Shown: piece by piece, positions 18,283 to 25,933 of the stretch | How the letters are laid out: every line of letters begins with the position of its first letter | Numbering within the stretch: position 1 is the first letter of the stretch | NCBI GenBank assembly: GCA_964291635.2 | Contig: OZ219890.1 | Span: 1,013,283 to 1,077,282, forward strand | Length of the DNA stretch: 64,000 bases | DNA from: JAPPHA01 sp964291635 | GTDB lineage: Bacteria > Pseudomonadota > Alphaproteobacteria > Rhodobacterales > Rhodobacteraceae | Reading direction: 5' to 3' | Position numbers and translations under genes: made by a program | The notes under the pieces: generated by a model | Databases searched by the model: none | What the model saw: only the letters and a program-made list of their open reading frames with translations | What the model was told of the DNA's origin: nothing

Positions 18283-19100
18283 CCTGGCCCCACGTCCTTG
18301 TAGCGTTTCCTTTCCGCCTTTGGGTCTCAGGCGTTGCGTACGCGGGTTCCTGGCTGCGAGGGCTTCTGCTGCCTCGTCGCCGGCGTCATCGGCGTCGAAG
18401 GCGCAGAGGATGCGTTGGGGTTTCCATGCTTCGGCCCATGCGGGCAGTTTCCTGCCGGCGCCGGTTGTCGAGAGGAAGACGGTTCCGGGGTTTCGGAGTT
18501 CGGGCATGGAGAATGCGGAGAGTGCGTCGATGGCGCTCTCGGTGATGAAGAGGGTGTGCACGGTGCTTCGGTCTGCGGGGATCCAGAAGCTTCCGCTGTC
18601 CTTTCGCGATCCCGACACCATTCCGCGGAATGGTTTGCCGCCCGGTGGCATGACGGTTCCGAAGCATTCTGCTCCGGTTGGTTTCCGGTTCCTGTCGGTT
18701 GCGATGAAGACGGCGTCCTTCGGGCATCGGCATGGAGGAGGCCGCGGCGGTTGAGTGCTGCGACGAGATTGTCCGGGAGGGCCCTGTCCCTGGTGAGCCA
18801 CCGATGGATTCCGGGCCATGCGGACGCGGCGGGCGGCGGCAGGGCAAGTTCCCTGCGGGGTTCCGTTTTCGGCTCCGGTTCCGGCGCGAGATCCCCTGTG
18901 GGCTGCCGGAGGCGTTCCACCGCCCGGGTGAAGCTTCCGCCTTCGGCATGGATGAGGAGATCGATGGCGCCGCCGCCGCGGTTTTGCCGGTGGTCGTAGA
19001 ACTTCTAACGGTGATGTTGATGACCGATCCATCGCGCCAGAAGCGGTTCCGGTCGCGGGGATCGCGGCGATAGCCGAGCCTGAGGGCAATACGGCATCTT
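18283..19100 (-). pseudogene. DUF3991/TOPRIM primase-like protein, broken
   Basis: Pieces in successive minus frames reconstruct a mobile-element primase-like protein. A zinc-finger-side segment reads LGYRRDPRDRNRFWRDGSVI, KFYDHRQNRGGGAIDLLIHA. The DUF3991 segment is HRWLTRDRALPDNLVAALNR, RGLLHADA. The TOPRIM domain is LFITESAIDALSAFSMPELR and then ILCAFDADDAGDEAAEALA, with the conserved Glu and the D-x-D. At least two frameshifts (near 18735 and 19000) and replacement of the C-terminus by an ISKra4 fragment make it non-functional. Such genes sit on plasmids and integrative elements. Confidence 0.6.
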
Positions 19101-19101
19101 G

Positions 19102-19412
19102 AATGTCGCGCTGCACATGACCCTTCCCGGCCGGCAGGTCCCCGACTGTGGCCCGAACCTGATGTTCACCGACAACGAAATCGACTTCCTGCGCGACTAC
19201 GCGCGGGAGCACGACATGACGCCTCCGGAGCGGCTCGGCGACGCCGTGCGCCTGGTTGCCCATCTCGGCAGCTACCGGGACCGCCGCAAGCACGATCCGG
19301 AACCGGAAACCAGTTCATGTGGCACGGCCAGACCCGCCTCTCGAGCGCCACACTCGGCCATCGCATCAAGTTTCTGGCCGGCCAGAGGCACGCATTGCGG
19401 CAGGAAGACTGA
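19102..19412 (+). pseudogene. IS4-like transposase, C-terminal fragment
   Basis: The plus frame reads LMFTDNEIDFLRDYAREHDM, PPERLGDAVRLVAHLGSYRD, then shifts one frame to FMWHGQTRLSSATLGHRIKF before TGA at 19410-19412. This is the C-terminus of an IS4-type transposase, possibly of the same DUF4338-containing group as the fragments at 3.4 and 16.7 kb. One frameshift lies near 19307. Confidence 0.5.
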
Positions 19413-19585
19413 CCCGTTGCAATGCAAACTCATCATGATTCGGTAGCACCAGTGCTCAGCGACATCGAGAGGTGTGGAGCGGCCTTGCTGTTACACTTGT
19501 TTCTGTTATTTTCGATATTACACTTGAGGGCAGGCCCGTGTACTGCCATCGAGGCCCCTGTACATTGCGGATTTGGAGGATCAGG

Positions 19586-20041
19586 ATGAGTGACACTGCC
19601 GACGCGGTGGACCTGGGACACCGTCTTCCGACGCAGGAAGAGACTGCGTGCGCTGCGCAAGCGGTAATGGCACTTTCCAACGCAAGGGACGAGAACGGCG
19701 TCCTCGCCATACGTGGCGAGGACGGCAAGTCCGTTCGCCTGGCACCGGCGGTCGCCGACTTGGTGATCGATCTCCTGGACGGTGTCGCGTCGGGACATAC
19801 GGTCACGCTGGTACCGACCGGCCCGATGTTGACCACGCAGCAGGCGGCCGACATCCTGAGCGTTTCGCGCCCTCACCTCAGCAAGCTGCTCAAGTCGGGC
19901 AAGATCCCGTTCGTTTCGGTCGGTGCGCACCGGCGCGTCGTACACGCCGATCTGATGGCCTACATGGACCGTCGCAACGCCGCGCGCCGCGCTGCGCTCG
20001 ACGAACTCTCCCGGCTCGGTCAAGAGTTCGATGCATCTTGA
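19586..20041 (+). CDS. Excisionase-type HTH antitoxin of a PIN module
   Basis: 151 residues from ATG 19586, with GGAGG seven bases upstream. The ORF could extend to 19472 without a good site. The C-terminal half carries an excisionase/MerR-like helix-turn-helix (MLTTQQAADILSVSRPHLSK, KSGKIPFVSVGAHRRVVHAD). This is the usual partner of PIN_3-type toxins. Its stop overlaps the toxin start as TTGA. The antitoxin itself looks intact. Confidence 0.75.
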   Translation: MSDTADAVDLGHRLPTQEETACAAQAVMALSNARDENGVLAIRGEDGKSVRLAPAVADLVIDLLDGVASGHTVTLVPTGPMLTTQQAADILSVSRPHLSKLLKSGKIPFVSVGAHRRVVHADLMAYMDRRNAARRAALDELSRLGQEFDAS

Positions 20042-20636
20042 AACAGATCGCGGACCGACGTGTCGCCCTGTTGGATGCGAATGTCCTGTTTCCATTCCGC
20101 AAGCGAGACATTTTCCTGCGCTTCCACCACGCCGGACTGATCCGGGCGCGGTGGACCGAACGGATTCTCGACGAATGGACGCATAGCTTCCTTGAACTGA
20201 AGCCGCATCTTGAACCGAGTGTCCGTTCCCAGCGGCATGCCATGCGCGAGCATTTTGCGGAGGCGGTGGTTACCGGGTACGAGCCGTTGATTGGGAAGCT
20301 CGAACTTCCGGATGTGGACGACCGCCACGTTCTGGCGGCGGCGATCCGTTGCGGCGCGCAGTACGTCGTCACCAACAATCTGGCCGACTTCCCGGCCGAG
20401 GTCCTCGCGCGCTTCGATATCGAAGCGATCGACGCCGACAGGTTCTGTCTCGGACGTTCGACCTCAGTCCTTTCGAAGCACTCGGCGTGCTGCGCACTCT
20501 TCGGGAGGCGTACAGCAATCCGCCCTTCACACCGTCGGAGCTCAATCGCGACCTGACGGCGAAGGGACTTCCCCGGCTGGCTGCCCTGACGGAGGAGCAC
20601 CAGGAAGAACTGAGAGGCGAAAAGGATTCGAATTGA
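20038..20636 (+). pseudogene. PIN-domain toxin, frameshifted in the C-terminal part
   Basis: From TTG 20038: KQIADRRVALLDANVLFPFR (first PIN aspartate), then ELPDVDDRHVLAAAIRCGAQ and VVTNNLADFPAEVLARF (remaining acidic cluster). The acidic PIN residues are all present. After DADRF the coding frame moves (near 20445) to RTFDLSPFEALGVLRTLREA, giving the usual C-terminal helical tail of PIN_3 toxins. One base is lost. The product would end with about 35 foreign residues, so activity is uncertain rather than excluded. Confidence 0.65.
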
Positions 20637-20674
20637 AGACTCTGACAACGTCTTCAACACGAAGGATCTTCGCG

Positions 20675-21778
20675 ATGCTCGGATTTCTCATCGCCCCTCT
20701 GACGAACACTCTTCGACCGCACTTCGCCTTGAGCAAGACAAGGCTCGCGACGCTGTCGGTCCTGCTCGTTGGCCTGGCAAACTGCCGGACCGTGAATCTC
20801 AGTCACCTTGCAAGCCAGTTTCCGGGCGCGGCCCTGCACGCGTCGAACTATCGACGGCTGCAGCGGTTCTTTCAGTTTGTCCGTCTTGATGAAGACGTGG
20901 TTGCGGTCCTGGTGGTGCGCATTCTCCGGCTCGCGGGTCCGAAGGTCCTTGCCCTGGACCCCGGACCAATTGGAAACTCGGTTCACGGGACGTGAACATC
21001 CTGGTCCTCGCCATCGTGACGCAACGGTTCCGCGTGCCGTTGATGTGGAGCCTGCTCGACCACGGGGCAACTCGTCAACAGCACAACGCATCGCGTTGAT
21101 GCATCGCTACCTGCGCCTGTTCGAAGTGTCCTCGATCGACGCCCTGCTCGCCGACCGGGAGTTCGTCGGTGCACGATGGCTGGAATTCCTCAATGAAAAC
21201 AATATCCCGTTCGTCGTCCGCTTGCGTGAGAACCTGCAGGTCCGCACCGAAGACGACGGGATGCTGAGGCTGTTCCGCACGCTGGTGCACAAGAGCCGCA
21301 GAGGCAGCTAGTGCAACTGGACCGGCTGGCTGCACACCATGGCGGAGAAGCCGGAAAACCGGCTGAGTTCGTGGCAAAGCGGATCCGGGGAAAGGAGAGC
21401 CTCGTCATCGCGACCAATATGGAGCACCCCCGGGGTGCCCTGCGCCTCTATCGGCGTCGCTGGGGCATCGAATGCCACTTCTCGGATGCCAAGACCCGCG
21501 GCTTCAACATCGAGGACACCCACATCACCGATTCCGCCAAACTCGCGACCCTCCTCGGCATCGTCACCCTCGCCGTGACGTGGGCACACCGCTGCGCGAC
21601 CCGGGTGATGGGGCGCAAGCCAATCCGCCGGAAGACGCACAAACGGCTCGAGAAGTCCTGGTTCCGAACCGGGTTCGATGCTCTTCGGAGGTGGATCATC
21701 TACGACCCGGATGACGCACTCATGGTATGGCAAACGACCATCCCAAAAAGACCGGTCAAACCAGCCGAAATCCAGTGA
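20675..21778 (+). pseudogene. IS4-family transposase, multiply frameshifted
   Basis: Starting at ATG 20675 (MLGFLIAPLTNTLRPHFALS), reading across three frames gives a near-complete IS4-type transposase. The N-terminal domain runs to KVLALDP. A DDE segment follows (NILVLAIVTQRFRVPLMWSL, then SSIDALLADREFVGARWLEF). The C-terminal part is VIATNMEHPRGALRLYRRRW, GIECHFSDAKTRGFNIEDTH with the catalytic Glu. Frameshifts fall near 20965, 21075 and 21310. I could not identify matching terminal repeats. Confidence 0.7.
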
Positions 21779-22040
21779 GTCGCGTACTGTGGTCTGGCAG
21801 CAGCAGATGTCCGCCTCAAGTTTGATTTCTTGGCCAAATTTGCAGCTTCGAGCCCATTACCCCAAATCAATGAGGTTTCATTTTCTCAATCTTTGAGAAA
21901 GGCGCCGGAAGGTCGAGGCCGAGGAGGTGCAGGAATCCGGTTTCTCTCTTGATGGGGCCAAGGGGATCTTCTCGACCAGTTTTAGGACCGGCTCTCCAAG
22001 CCTGAACAGACCGATTCCTCTCAACACGTCGGGCCCGGTA
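21779..22040. other. Intergenic, nothing recognised
   Basis: The stretch between the IS4-type remnant and the toxin-antitoxin pair holds no ORF with family resemblance. The IS right end may lie here but could not be fixed. Confidence 0.3.
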
Positions 22041-22334
22041 TCATGCCTGCATGTCCGGCAGAACCTTGGCCTCAAGGATGAAGCCAAGCGCCGACAGCAC
22101 ATTGATCAAGGTGCTCAGGCGAGGATTACCCTCGTCGCTCAACGCCCGGTACAGGCCCTCCCGTGATACACCCGATTTCCTGGCTACATCAGTCATTCCA
22201 CGCGCGCGCGCCACTGTGCCGAGAGCGTGGGCAATAAACTTCGGATCGCCCGTCGCGAACGCTTCAGAAATAAGTTCCGCCGGCGCATCGGGGGATTTGA
22301 GGTGCTCTGCCGGATCAAACCTCCTGGTTTTCAT
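22041..22334 (-). CDS. HI1420-like addiction-module antidote (HigA-like)
   Basis: 97 residues from ATG 22334 (MKTRRFDPAEHLKSPDAPAE). The body SEAFATGDPKFIAHALGTVA, then GMTDVARKSGVSREGLYRAL and NPRLSTLINVLSALGF, is typical of 'putative addiction module antidote' proteins. These are HTH proteins that bind the toxin and the operon promoter. It overlaps the end of the toxin gene by 20 bases and appears intact. Confidence 0.82.
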   Translation of the reverse strand: MKTRRFDPAEHLKSPDAPAELISEAFATGDPKFIAHALGTVARARGMTDVARKSGVSREGLYRALSDEGNPRLSTLINVLSALGFILEAKVLPDMQA

Positions 22335-22630
22335 CGTCGATCTCCTTCTCCATTTTTCTGGCCTTGTAAATGTCCCGTGCCTGGGAACCCTTGTCACAAC
22401 CGCAAAGCAATATGATGATCCTTTTGCCACGCGTGGCATAGTAGAGCCTGTATCCGCGCCCATGTTGAATCCGGAATTCGCTCACACCGTCTCCAAGCGA
22501 CTTTGCATTTCCAAAAAGGTCCGACTTCAACCCGGAGGACCAACCGCTTCGCGATTGCTTCCCGGGCCTGGCGATCCTTGAGACCGAGAAACAATTTCTC
22601 GAAGACCGGCGTCTGGCGCAGTTCAAACAT
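22315..22630 (-). pseudogene. HI1419-like addiction-module killer (HigB-like), frameshifted
   Basis: ATG 22630 opens MFELRQTPVFEKLFLGLKDR, QAREAIAKRL, the standard start of RelE-type addiction-module killers. The frame is lost there. The next frame carries LKSDLFGNAKSLGDGVSEFR, GYRLYYATRGKRIIILLCGC and ARDIYKARKM, the rest of the family. One frameshift near 22530 separates the halves. A perfect 16-bp palindrome immediately upstream is the probable operator. Confidence 0.7.
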
Positions 22631-22632
22631 GT

Positions 22633-22648
22633 GTAACGTATACGTTAC
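22633..22648. promoter_or_regulatory. Perfect 16-bp palindrome, operator of the addiction module
   Basis: GTAACGTATACGTTAC is fully self-complementary and lies two bases upstream of the toxin ATG. That is the expected place for an antitoxin-binding operator overlapping the promoter. Confidence 0.65.
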
Positions 22649-22732
22649 GCTGCCGGGGTTGCGAACAAAATGTAATCGAGACCCCACCCAGACCGCAACT
22701 TGACCCCACAGATTTTGAAAAGCTTCCCGTCC

Positions 22733-22850
22733 ATAGGCTCGTTCAGCGATGAACCCGGCAACCTCGGCCTGTGCTTCGCTCCGAATCAGCTCGAGGGCTC
22801 CAGCCCTTGTGACATCGGTCAGCGGGTCAGTTGAAAATCCGAAGATGCGG
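22733..22850 (-). pseudogene. Possible IS256-type transposase N-terminal scrap
   Basis: The minus frame reads FGFSTDPLTDVTRAGALELI and then RSEAQAEVAGFIAERA. This resembles the start of IS256-family transposases ('d-P-L-T-e-l-l-r-x-G-A-x-x-L-l-x-x-A-l-e-A-E-V'). The match covers about 40 residues only, with no catalytic region, so the call is tentative. Confidence 0.35.
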
Positions 22851-23042
22851 CACCTTGTAACCATGCACTGGATTTCTCTGAATCCCCTTCGGGATCTGGA
22901 CACACTTTCCCGATGCCGCTCACACCCGGCCCTGTGCCAGTTAGCTCGGCGTACTGTCTTTTCGCCCCTACCAGAATCAACCCCTAATACCCTACATATT
23001 GATTGATCCCGGGGATCCTGGCGATCGGGAAGGGGACAGGGA

Positions 23043-24620
23043 ATGACACGCAAGAAACAAACAGGATCGGCGAAATCTATCAGTTTCATGACCATGTGGT
23101 TAGCCATGCTCACCGCGGGAACCGGTCTTGTGGAGGCCTCGTCAGATCACGGGCCGCGCGCGGGGTTTGGGCAATTCCCGGTGATTGCCGGCGGCAACCT
23201 TTCAGCTGGGAATCTTGGCAACGAATGCGATGGCTGGATTGCTTCGGACGGCCCCACCCACACCTTCACGCGCGAAAATGCCCTGCACGTGATGGTCATT
23301 CAGGCCATGAGCGACGATGACAACGTGCTTGTCGTCGAAGCACCGGACGGAGAGATCCATTGCAACGACGACAGTCTCGGAGATGGAAATGCGACACTGA
23401 GCTTCTACGACGAGGAAGCGATCCTGGCCGACATCGGGGCAAGTGAAGTTGATACGCAGCATTTCATTGACGGAGGCAGCGGCACCTACAGTGTCTGGGT
23501 CGGCACCTATTCACGCGATTACGGGACCGTCCGCGCGACATTGGCAATCTTCGAAGCCCCGATCGAATTTCCCGACTCGCGCGTGACCGATTTCCAGTTA
23601 CAGGGCGAATTCGCCCGGGAACAGGTCGACGTGATTGCAGGCGGCCACTACAGCTTGTCCATGCTTGCTGCGAAAGGTTGCAAAGGTTTCATTACCGGAG
23701 AAAGCAGTTACGCACTCGATTACGAAGCCGGCGCCAGCGCCAATGACTTGCGCTTCGATGTCTACAGCGGATCCGTTGACACCACACTTGCGGTCCTAAC
23801 GCCAGTCGGCGAATGGCGTTGCAATGACGACCATCTGGATTCATACCCGTCGATCCTTATCGGCAACCCGGACAATGGCACCTACCATGTCTGGGTTGGG
23901 ACCATGGATCTCGGCGATGCCGGCGAGCGTGCGAAACTGATCTTCCGGTCCGTCGCGGGAATCACGCATGATGCGGGCGGTGAAGCCGTGCCGCACGAAC
24001 CGAGCATGGAATCGTCCGGTTCCGGGTTTCTTGTATCCGATGTGGGACACGTGCTGAGCAACCACCACGTGGTGCATGGCTGCACTGAATTGTCCGTGCG
24101 CAGGCCGGGCCAATTCGAAGCACGGGCCGAATTGATTGCCTGGAACGAATCCGCAGACCTGGCCCTTCTTCGTATTGAATCGGATGGTGAATTTCCTCAT
24201 GTCAACTTCCGCAGCAATCTGCCGGCGAGAACCGGAGAAGAGGTCGCGACACTTGGGTATCCTGGAAACTTCCAGCATGGATCGACTTTCACAACCGGAG
24301 TGATCACTTCCCTTTCCGGATTCAAGGGGCACCTGCAAGAGCTTCAGTTCAACGCGGAGGTGCGTGCTGGCTCAAGCGGCTCACCAATCTTCGACAGAAG
24401 CGGGAACGTGATCGGGATCGCGACTGGAGTGCTGTCTTTCGGCTCGAAAGACGAGAAACCGATCAACGTGAACTACGGCACGCGTGGCTTCATCGTGCAG
24501 GTGTTTCTCGAGGTGAACAACGTACCCTTCACCCGGGCGCTCTCGGACAGCGATTTGTCCTGGGTCGAGATTGCCGGAAGTGCGCGATCCTTCGTTCTCG
24601 AGGTGGGCTGTTACCACTGA
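23043..24620 (+). CDS. Secreted trypsin-like serine protease with duplicated N-terminal domain
   Basis: 525 residues from ATG 23043 with an ACAGGGA site upstream. An N-terminal hydrophobic stretch (about 14-32) suggests export. Residues 55-165 and 205-295 are two copies of one beta-rich unit. Each contains a 'C-N-D-D' turn and ends in 'G-T-Y-x-V-W-V-G-T'. This is a PPC-like pre-domain. The C-terminal trypsin-like domain (about 320-500) has the triad His342 (VLSNHHVVHG), Asp372 (NESADLALL) and Ser445 (RAGSSGSPIF). The family resembles DegP/S1C-like proteases without a PDZ domain. No partner gene is evident, and it converges with lolA. The substrate is unknown. Confidence 0.8.
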   Translation: MTRKKQTGSAKSISFMTMWLAMLTAGTGLVEASSDHGPRAGFGQFPVIAGGNLSAGNLGNECDGWIASDGPTHTFTRENALHVMVIQAMSDDDNVLVVEAPDGEIHCNDDSLGDGNATLSFYDEEAILADIGASEVDTQHFIDGGSGTYSVWVGTYSRDYGTVRATLAIFEAPIEFPDSRVTDFQLQGEFAREQVDVIAGGHYSLSMLAAKGCKGFITGESSYALDYEAGASANDLRFDVYSGSVDTTLAVLTPVGEWRCNDDHLDSYPSILIGNPDNGTYHVWVGTMDLGDAGERAKLIFRSVAGITHDAGGEAVPHEPSMESSGSGFLVSDVGHVLSNHHVVHGCTELSVRRPGQFEARAELIAWNESADLALLRIESDGEFPHVNFRSNLPARTGEEVATLGYPGNFQHGSTFTTGVITSLSGFKGHLQELQFNAEVRAGSSGSPIFDRSGNVIGIATGVLSFGSKDEKPINVNYGTRGFIVQVFLEVNNVPFTRALSDSDLSWVEIAGSARSFVLEVGCYH

Positions 24621-24768
24621 TATCCTCGCGACAGGCAGACAGACACATGTTCGGGCATGGACCGAAAACAGGCTTGAGCTGCTGCCCGGGAGCCGCCCAG
24701 CCTCCCAGAAAGAGCATGAACAGGACAACGCGATGGAGATCGCCCGGTTGCAGGACGAGGCGATAAAT

Positions 24769-25383
24769 TCAGTTCCCGTTCCTGCTGCCGAGCTCTAACT
24801 GAACATTGAACAGCCGGGCCTCCGGCCGAACCCCGACCTCCAGGTTCACGAGAACGACCCGGGTGCGCCGGCCGTAGGCATCGGTTACGGTCCAGCCGTG
24901 AAGCCGAAGCGGTTCATTGATGAACTGGAGTTCGAGCTTGCCAAGCCCCGGACGCTCGGGGTCGGTCGCGATAATCATGGTCCTCTCGTCACCCCGTATG
25001 ATCGAGGATGCCCCGAGTTTGGCTTCAAGATCCGGTTCGGCGGCCAGGAACAGGGCGAGAGGAGACGATCGCAGTGGATACTGCCGGAGCACCTTCGAAC
25101 CCGCTTCGATCAGCGAGATCTGGCCACCGCCCGCGATCACGACATCGGCTTCCGGACGGGAATACTCGAGCCGCATGCGCCCTGGCCGATGAACGTATAG
25201 CATGCCTTCCCGCCTCGTTCCGTCAGGATTGACCTGCACGAGGCCTGACCGGAGATACTTGAGACTCTCCAGGTAGCTCGAAATCTCGTCGAGCGACGGG
25301 GCCGCCGCCGCCGCAGGCAGCGCATTGGCCGCGGCAAGACCGAGGCAGAGGCAGAAGCGGAGAAGTCCGGTTCGGATGTTCAT
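24769..25383 (-). CDS. lolA: LolA-family outer-membrane lipoprotein carrier
   Basis: 204 residues from ATG 25383. A signal peptide is visible (FCLCLGLAAANALPAAAAAP). The mature part has LolA features: ISSYLESLKYLRSGLVQVNP, LYVHRPGRMRLEYSRPEADV and KLELQFINEPLRLHGW. LolA carries lipoproteins across the periplasm. In many alphaproteobacteria lolA follows ftsK, and the ftsK tail is indeed just upstream on the same strand. The longer ORF start at 25593 would hide the signal peptide and overlap ftsK, so I reject it. Confidence 0.82.
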   Translation of the reverse strand: MNIRTGLLRFCLCLGLAAANALPAAAAAPSLDEISSYLESLKYLRSGLVQVNPDGTRREGMLYVHRPGRMRLEYSRPEADVVIAGGGQISLIEAGSKVLRQYPLRSSPLALFLAAEPDLEAKLGASSIIRGDERTMIIATDPERPGLGKLELQFINEPLRLHGWTVTDAYGRRTRVVLVNLEVGVRPEARLFNVQLELGSRNGN

Positions 25384-25451
25384 GGCATGAAGATTAGTCC
25401 CCGACCTGCGGCGGGGCAAGGCGCCGGGCATCACGACCCGTTTCGCATGGT

Positions 25452-25740
25452 TCACGGTTCCGGGATCAGGATCTCGCGCTTTCCGACATGGTTGGCCGGG
25501 CTGACCAGCCCCTCGTCTTCCATCTGTTCGACGAGACGGGCCGCCTTGTTGTAACCGATCGAGAGTTTTCTCTGGATATACGAGGTCGAACACTTGCGGT
25601 CGCTGGCCACGATCTCGACGGCCTGGGCGTAGAGGTCGTCCTGTCTCGAATCGTTGCCGCGGCCGATGATCAGGTTGACCTCCGACTCCGTGGCTTCGTC
25701 CAGTCCCTCGACCACTCTGTGCACATACTCGGGCGGACCA
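25452..25740 (-). pseudogene. ftsK: FtsK C-terminal gamma-domain fragment
   Basis: The minus frame carries PPEYVHRVVEGLDEATESEV, then YAQAVEIVASDRKCSTSYIQ and RKLSIGYNKAARLVEQMEDE, ending VSPANHVGKREILIPEP. This is the DNA-sequence-recognising gamma winged helix at the end of the FtsK translocase. Upstream of about 25740 the reading changes to unrelated sequence, so the motor domain is not present here. The fragment is where the chromosomal ftsK should end, 68 bp before lolA. Either ftsK has been cut by an insertion or rearrangement, or another complete copy exists elsewhere. Confidence 0.75.
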
Positions 25741-25754
25741 AACCCCTCACACCA

Positions 25755-25798
25755 GACTGCCATCTTGATAGTCGCTGGACTGCCACCTTGATTGTCGC
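25755..25798. repeat. Tandem 21-mers at the ftsK break point
   Basis: Two 21-base units (25755-25775 and 25778-25798) begin GACTGCCA and end GTCGC, differ at two positions, and are spaced 23 bases apart. Serial short repeats of this type occur at the ends of IS21-family elements. They lie exactly where ftsK homology stops, so they probably mark an IS end. Confidence 0.45.
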
Positions 25799-25933
25799 GC
25801 TGCAGCAGATATCGTATGATGTGCCCTTGAACGGTCACTTCCCTACCACAGGGGCGTCCACAAAACTCCAAAATGACAAACTCAACATTTTGGAGGACGC
25901 ACATCAACTAGCCACGCTCGGGGCTGCTGCCCC

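Noticed and set aside
18034..19293. Single 419-residue protein
   Set aside because: Its parts belong to unrelated families (TOPRIM and ISKra4) and its first third is in the wrong frame for the primase-like gene.
25384..25593. 70-residue N-terminal extension of LolA
   Set aside because: It would bury the signal peptide and overlap the ftsK tail.
25755..25798. Tandem 21-mers as a CRISPR array
   Set aside because: There are only two units with a 2-base gap and no spacers or cas genes.
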